From contig MU278361.1 of NCBI GenBank assembly GCA_022385755.1, positions 287,186 through 351,185 on the forward strand: a DNA stretch of 64,000 bases, given 5' to 3'. This document shows positions 57,842-64,000 of the stretch, one piece after another. Position 1 is the stretch's first letter; each line of letters begins with the position of its first letter. The position numbers and the translations under genes were made by a program. Below the pieces are notes generated by a model. The model was not told the DNA's origin, did not search any database, and saw only the letters and a list, made by a program, of their open reading frames with translations. The stretch is from Trametopsis cervina. Lineage: Eukaryota; Basidiomycota; Agaricomycetes; Polyporales; Irpicaceae.

Positions 57842-59047
57842 ATGCCCTTTGGAGAAGTGGTCTGCGGTTCTCCAGGTAGCGGGAAATCTACGTACTGCTT
57901 TGGAAAATATCAACTCTTCACCGCTATAAATCGGCCTATCGCCATCGTGAATTTGGATCCAGCCAACGAGAACATACCATATCCTTGCGCGATTGACATT
58001 GCTTCCCTTATAACTCTCGAAGATGTCATGAAAGAGTATGGCCTAGGGCCCAACGGTGGAATGTTATATTGCATGGAGTACCTGGAAGCCAACTATGACT
58101 GGCTCGAGGACAGGCTGAAGGAGCTTGGCGACGTATATGTTCTTTTTGACCTCCCCGGTCAGGTCGAGCTCAGCACCAATCACGAGAGCGTGAAGCGGAT
58201 TATACAAAGGCTGACGAAGTTTGGATTCCGAGTGCGTCTGCCTTCTATCTCCTGTGTCCCCTGACCTCATCATGACTGGTTTTTGGGCTAGCTAGCTGCC
58301 GTCCATCTTTGCGATGCGCACTACGTGACGGACGCCTCGAAGTTCATATCCGTACTCATGCTGTCTTTGCGGGCAATGCTGCACCTCGAGCTCCCTCACG
58401 TCAATGTCCTTTCGAAGGTGGATCTCATCGCTCAATACGGAGATCTCGGTGAGCACCCTTTCAGTCAGCCCGCTGATCCACATTCAACGTTTCGGAAGAC
58501 TTCAATCTCGATTTCTATACCGAGGTCCAGGACCTTTCACATCTGGAAAACTTACTATCGTCAGCATCACCCCGGTTCGCGGCGCTGAATATGGCAATAT
58601 GTGGTCTCATTGAAGATTTCGGTCTCGTAGGATTCGAAACCCTCGCAGTCGAAGTACGTCTCATGCGTACCCATTGGCCACTGAAAGACTCATTGATGAG
58701 GTTTTTAGGACAAAGAATCCATGCTTCATCTGACAAGGGCTATAGACAAAGCTACCGGTTGCGTCTTTGTCCCCCCACCGACGGCGAAAGTGCCGGAAGG
58801 TGCAATTGACCCGACGGACGTCCCGTCGTCACAACGTCCGAACGAATACGGTCTATTATCTAGTGCGATGGCTCCGCTTCAAGGGCCCAGAAGTGATCCG
58901 CGAGATGTGCAAGAACGGTGGATCGATGCTCGGGATGAATGGGATGCGTGGGAGAAGGCCCAATGGAGACGAGAAGGCTTGTTGGTACAGGAAGCAGCGA
59001 ACAAGGCGCAGATCAGAGAAAGACAGCCGCCTAAAACTCAGCAGTAG
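57842..59047 (+). CDS. gpn2: GPN-loop GTPase 2
   Basis: GPN-family GTPase that in other eukaryotes assists cytoplasmic assembly and nuclear import of RNA polymerases II and III. Exons 57842-58231, 58292-58448, 58499-58653 and 58709-59047 give 346 residues. Motifs in order: P-loop GSPGSGKST (about residues 9-17), [20 protein letters not shown], the defining Gly-Pro-Asn loop in [25 protein letters not shown] (G3), and [11 protein letters not shown] (G4). [20 protein letters not shown] leads into a polar Arg/Glu/Gln-rich tail. [17 protein letters not shown] is a typical N-terminus for the subfamily, which decides the start. It ends tail-to-tail with Sec31, 185 bp away. Confidence 0.95.
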
Positions 59048-59232
59048 TCTTATACATCCCGCTGTGTAGCTCTCAGATGTAATTCGAGCTGCCTGAGACA
59101 AATTAAATAATGATGATTCTGTAGCTACGGTTGACCGTCTACGTTCCAATTCCTGGCCGAATATCTCTTGCGTACACAGTTCATAACATTCGTACTGTCA
59201 TGTTATTTTGGTTCTCACATTCCACCAGCTGC

Positions 59233-62200
59233 TCACAACCGCAGGATTAGCTGCTTTACGCCTGCCATCCAGATGCCGATATCGTCTGTCAAGGATCCTG
59301 TCCTCAACAGGTCTATGTGAATCGAAAGCGCAGCTTCACGGTCACGGGCTTGCATCGCTAGAATATTTGGGGTCAGCGGAGGATTGTGGACCGTAGAATT
59401 GTTGATAACGTACCATTGGTCAAGTCAATCAGTCTGTCACAAACCCCCTTGGACAACGTTTCGCAGTTGAGCGCGTCGAACATCGGACTGATTCGGCGTT
59501 CCAAATCATCCGCAAGGCGTTTTTGCGAAGGCTATACATCATCATGAGCATAGAGAAATATAGAGGTTATCTCATAGGACTTACAGGAGTCGTTTGCTTG
59601 AAACGTTCCAACTCTCCGCTGATTATCGCATATATTTGGGTGAGGTGCGGAGGAATATGGGTTCTATCACCAGGAGCTACGATACCAGGTATGTCAAATC
59701 TTACTGAGGCTGAGGAGCATAGTGCACGACTTACGATATTTTGGTGCGGGACGACTGGCCGGTCCCTTTGGCGGAGCCGAAGGAGGAGGCACCTGCGCTG
59801 GGCCACCAGGCGGGGGTCCAGGCGGTCCGCCCGGCACACCCGCTCGTGGAGGGCCTGCAGGAGGACCTTGGGGAGGAATTGATGCGAATGAGTTCGGCTG
59901 AGGGGGAAGCCCGTAGTCACCTTGCTGCGCAGGAGCGCCGTACGGTCCCTGTGCATGCGGCGGGGGAGGTGTGGCCATGCTGAAGTTAGGCGAAGGGGTT
60001 CCTCGCACTGGAGGACCGGGTGGCGGAGGAAGATGCGAAGCAGCCATCGGAGGGGTTTGCTGAGGCATATGTCCACGGGGAGGTGCGCCGAACTGACCTG
60101 GAGGGGGTCCGCGAGGCATTCCAGGACCCTGCGGAGGGGACATCATACGGGAAGGAGGTGCGTTCATCTCCGGAGGAGGTAGAGGGCCGTTACCTCTTAC
60201 GCCAGGTGGTGGTGGATAGGGGCCTGGCCCTTGCTGTGGCGGTCCAGCGGGAATGCGTTGTCCTTGAGGGGGTGGAGGAGGCCTTTGCTGCACGCTTCCC
60301 GGACGAGGTGGCGGGGGTAATGCGTTCGACGGGTGACCGTGGAGGGGTGGCGACAAAGGCATGATAGTAGGCGACGGGGCGTTTGGGAAGGGAGTAGTAA
60401 TGGCAGATGGTTTATTCACGGTGATGTTAGAAGGCGTACGTCGTTGAGGCACCGCGGTTGGAGCGTCGTTCCACCCTCCATTATCCCGTTTAATGGGAGG
60501 ACCTTTAGGAGGGGGCGCTAATGGAGCATTTGGGGTGGACCCTCTGGGGGGTGGCGCGAACGTCCCAACATGAGGATTCTGGACTTGCGGCTGCTGAGAG
60601 TAGGGTCCAGAAGGATAACTCATGGGCGCAGTGGCCTGATAACCTTGGTGCGATGGAGCTGCAGGAGCGGATACTCCGTATGGCCCTGAGGCCGCCGCAC
60701 CGTAAGAGTTATTGTAGCCGGTGTTGCCATAGCTAGGGGGCGCGGCATGTCCAGATTGCTGTTGAGGAACGAAAGGTTGTTGCTGAGGAGCGGGGTACGA
60801 GTTGCCATTACCATAAGCGTACGAGGTGCTCGCAACACTCGGTGCAACTTTCGCGGGAATAGCTGTATTCGCCAGAAGTGAGGCACTTCTGGACGTTGCT
60901 GCCTCGCCCGCCGCAATCTGAAGTCGTTTGCGCCCTTCAGAGAAGTCAATATGTGTCCCCTTCGCACCGTGATATCCCGGAGGAGTTAATTTCAGGAAGA
61001 AGATCCCTTGCTTGATCAGACCTTGCGTGGCCAGCAGATCAGCATATTCAAAGTAGCGATCGTACAACCCGGAGAGCTTATAGGCCCTGGCTGCTCCTTC
61101 TTCTGAATTGGCAGGCAAACTGAGATCGCCGTCTTTGTAGTTGATAGCCCGACGGAAAACCGTCACTTTCTCAATGAACGTCTGCAGTGCCAGCGCGTGC
61201 GCGGTATAGCGAGAGAGGTTAGAGCTCCCTGACTCGGAAATCAAGTTGGCCTCTTCCTCAGACAGCTCCTCGATCCAGATATTGACGAGCCTTTCGAGCC
61301 GTCCAGCAGCCAGATAGGTGAGAGTCGCATTCTTTCTCAACACCTTTGCAGCCTTCACAGAGTCGGAAGTAGAGGCGGCCCTGGTGAGACTGGCCTGGAA
61401 CTCCAAGCGCTGTCCAAGTTGCTCTGCCAAGCTCGAAAATTCGTCCTGACTAGCGAACGTGCAAATAACCACAAAGATTTCTTGCCATTCTTGCAAGTCG
61501 GCGTTCTGAACAATATCGTCGAGGTCGTTGGAGACGATCGACTGGAATAGACGAAGGTAAGGCAGGTCGGTTGTCCGGCGTTCGAAGTACGCTTTCTGTG
61601 TTCGTTGCAAAAGCTCGGGACCACCTCGAACCGCTAGGAGAATGGCATCTGCGAATCTATCTGCTGACAAACAGAGAGAAACTGCAGATTCGAAGTCGCC
61701 TAGCACAAGGGCCTTCGTAAGGAGTCGGTCAGTCTCAGCTTCATTGGCGGGATAGATCCTGAAGGTGTTGTTCTTCAAAGTGTCGGAGGTGACTGAGGAG
61801 GGCCGCGAGCCCATTGTGGCTGCTACGGAAGAGTCTACAGGGTAATTGTGGTGAGGAACTTCGAGCTCAGGCTCATCCTGACGCGTGCCAATGCTACCAA
61901 AGAAGTCAGCAGCAGCATCTGTTTGTGGGGTACCCGCGATCTCATCGCCAAAAAGGCTCGGCGCGGTAGTAGTAGACTCGCCATCAGCCAGATGTGTAGT
62001 ATCCGAAGCAGCGCTACCGCTGACTTCGGATGGAGTAGTTTCAGGTACTCCGCTCTCTTCCTCGGGCTCTGACAGGGCAGGGGATGGTTCTCTTTCCGGC
62101 TCGGCAAAGGAGACAACGGGTTCACGAGTACCCAATGTATTCTCAGTAACATCTTGCTCTGTTGGGGAAGAGGCCTGTTCCGCGGCGGCTGCCTTTAGGT

Positions 62201-64000
62201 TCGCAATCGCCTCGGCAACGCGAGTAGCAATTTCGGCCTTCGAGAAACCCAGTAACATGATAAGTTCGTCCCTAGAATTGGCTTTGAAGAGACTGAGTAA
62301 CGCCTTCCATCCAGCTGAGACTTCGGTCGGGTCGACTTCCGGGTCCTTCTGTTCTGCCAGTGCCTGGAGTGTATCATCGCTGATGGCATCCTGTAACTTT
62401 GTTGCGCGTTCGATGATATCATCTTCTGTGACGACTTTGCGAAGATGAACGACACCCGTTTGGTGTTTGCCTTGTGCGGAAGAAAGGTTCGACACAGATA
62501 CAAGCTTTCCGCCGTAACCGAAGCTAGATGAAACAGGGCGACGCAGCCACTTTGGTGGTTGCTTCAGAGACAAAGTGGCGTTGTTAGATCGGGAGAAACC
62601 AGGTGCATCAAATACTTCCGAGGCGTTCACTCTAGACGGTGGAGGCGCAGCCTCTGAAGTTTCGTTCGTTGACTGAACGGAATGGATACCGATGGTACCA
62701 TCAAAGAACGCCGCAGCAAACAAGTCGGGATTGCGAGGGCACCAGTCTACTTGGAACGCCCAGTTGTCAGCGGAAGGGAGCTAAATCATACGCTTTCAGT
62801 TAGAGCTCCACCATTAAGACAAGACAAAAGTCTGACATACCTCGCCTATGATTTCTGAGGTCTGAGGGTTCCAGCAGAGCGCGCGGTTGTCTTTGCCACA
62901 AGACAAGAGGAGGTCTGGATCTTGCTTACACCATGACAGAGAGAGCACTCCCTTCTCGTGACCTGTAAGAATCTGCAGGATTATCAGCTAACAGGGCCCG
63001 TGAGCATTGCGAAATCACAAACCTTCTCCGGAGCACGAGCGTTACGGAGATCCCAAACCATGATCACAGGGGAGGTATCGTCCTCGGACGAGGTGACGAG
63101 ACGCGTAGCCTGCATAAGACACCGGTTATGTTTGTGTCCTAAAAGTAAAGGAGATATACGTACGTTGTCTGGATGCCAAGCAACATCACTCATTCCACGG
63201 CGACCACCCACAGCAAGACCTGCAGCCCCGAAACCCTGGAGCCCTGACTGAGTTCCAGCACCGCCACCATATGCGAGCGCGGCGACTTCCCTCTTTCCTC
63301 TGAGATCCCATACGACCGTGTAGCCAGTGCTGCTCGAAGCTGCGAGCGCATATTGCACGTGATGATTCCATGACACAGACGTAATCTCGTCGAGCTTCTG
63401 GCTACGCGTACCAGGAGAATACGGTTTACTCGGATCTTTTAAATCCCATACGTATATCTGAGCAAGAGTGAGCATTTACAGGGTAGAGAATGACACATTG
63501 ATATCACCTCGCCGTTCACAGCACCAGACGCAAAGAGGTTTGTTTGTATAGGGTTGAAATCAAGTCCGCGAACGGGTCCAGTATGGCTCTTATTTCGCAG
63601 AATCAAAGATTCGGAGGTACTACAGCATAATCTAAGAGGAAAATACCACAACGGAGAGATGAAAACGTACTCTGCATGGATCAAAATCTTTGACGGATCC
63701 CATATGTCCAGCTCTCCGTTCTCCATCCCAGCGACCAATACACCTTTCTCACGTCCGCCATCCGTATACCCCCACGCCAAACGGTTGAAACGCGACGTTG
63801 TGGTGACGGAGGCTTTGGGTCCCGGTTGACCTTCCCCGCCGAGGTCGAATTCCTCCTTGTCCAGGAAGTCCGGAGCCCAAATCTCCAGCTGGCCGTTGTT
63901 GCTGAAGGATTCATCCAGTGCCCCTGCGACCGTTCCAGTGGCAAGTATTGGAAGGGCCGGTGAGGGAGACCACGCAAATGTTGAGGTCCTGCGGATCTCC
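59233..64000 (-). CDS. sec31: Sec31, COPII outer-coat subunit (5' end outside window)
   Basis: Forms the outer cage of ER-exit vesicles with Sec13. Minus-strand exons: 64000 (partial)-63671, 63619-63508, 63457-63164, 63109-63023, 62972-62841, 62780-59735, 59676-59585, 59531-59414 and 59357-59233, about 1445 visible residues. The first visible residues ([14 protein letters not shown]) sit a few codons after the usual N-terminus, so almost nothing is missing. A seven-bladed WD40 domain covers the first roughly 400 residues ([40 protein letters not shown]). The alpha-solenoid ancestral coatomer region lies within the long exon ([14 protein letters not shown] and onwards). A long Pro/Gln/Gly-rich region and a conserved C-terminal domain ([15 protein letters not shown]) follow. 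Frame closes at TGA 59235-59233. Confidence 0.96.

Noticed and set aside
61885..62448. 187-codon plus-strand frame opposite Sec31
   Set aside because: Antisense shadow of the long Sec31 exon.
1..64000. Search for CRISPR arrays, prophage, IS elements and rRNA
   Set aside because: No regularly spaced short repeats, transposases or rRNA-like sequence; the gene structure is eukaryotic throughout.

Overview
The window is nuclear DNA of a filamentous basidiomycete, most likely an Agaricomycete. The protein-coding genes are split by many short introns (about 40-65 nt) with GT donors, CAG/TAG acceptors and, in places, perfect yeast-like branch sites. The gene set is typical of such fungi: Sin3, Epl1, Brr2, Sec31, GPN2, NF-YB and an LCB3-type lipid phosphatase, plus an F-box/LRR protein, paired epoxide hydrolases and a cysteine-rich small secreted protein. 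I found no tRNA, rRNA, CRISPR or prokaryotic features. All gene models were spliced by hand. Exon lengths were checked for frame closure, so 'intact' means the spliced reading frame closes without internal stops.

Layout. 1-9.6 kb: the last 46 codons of a gene, then about 9.4 kb with no gene I can defend (GC-rich, CT-rich tracts). 9.6-16.7 kb: three tandem copies of a roughly 2.35-kb sequence, probably non-coding or decayed. 17.3-26.2 kb: a bZIP transcription factor (minus), then a class-II-like eIF4E and the co-repressor Sin3 (both plus). 26.6-35 kb: an accessory stretch on the minus strand with a conserved 119-residue unknown, two paralogous epoxide hydrolases flanking a small secreted cysteine-rich protein, and the wreck of a trypsin-fold peptidase gene. 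35.5-44.3 kb (plus): Epl1 of NuA4, an LCB3-like sphingoid-base-phosphate phosphatase and an F-box/LRR protein. 44.7-48.5 kb (minus): a Na+/K+-ATPase-like P2C pump with unusual ion-site residues. 49.3-59.0 kb (plus): spliceosomal helicase Brr2, NF-YB/Hap3 and GTPase GPN2. 59.2 kb to the end (minus): the COPII coat protein Sec31, lacking only its first few codons.

Most genes are unlinked housekeeping functions: transcription and chromatin (bZIP, Sin3, Epl1, NF-YB), RNA processing and translation (Brr2, eIF4E), RNA polymerase assembly (GPN2), secretion (Sec31), and lipid and ion homeostasis. The points worth a second look are the 2.35-kb tandem array, the hydrolase/secreted-protein cluster, the altered ion-binding residues of the P2C ATPase, and the cap- and partner-binding residue changes in the eIF4E.
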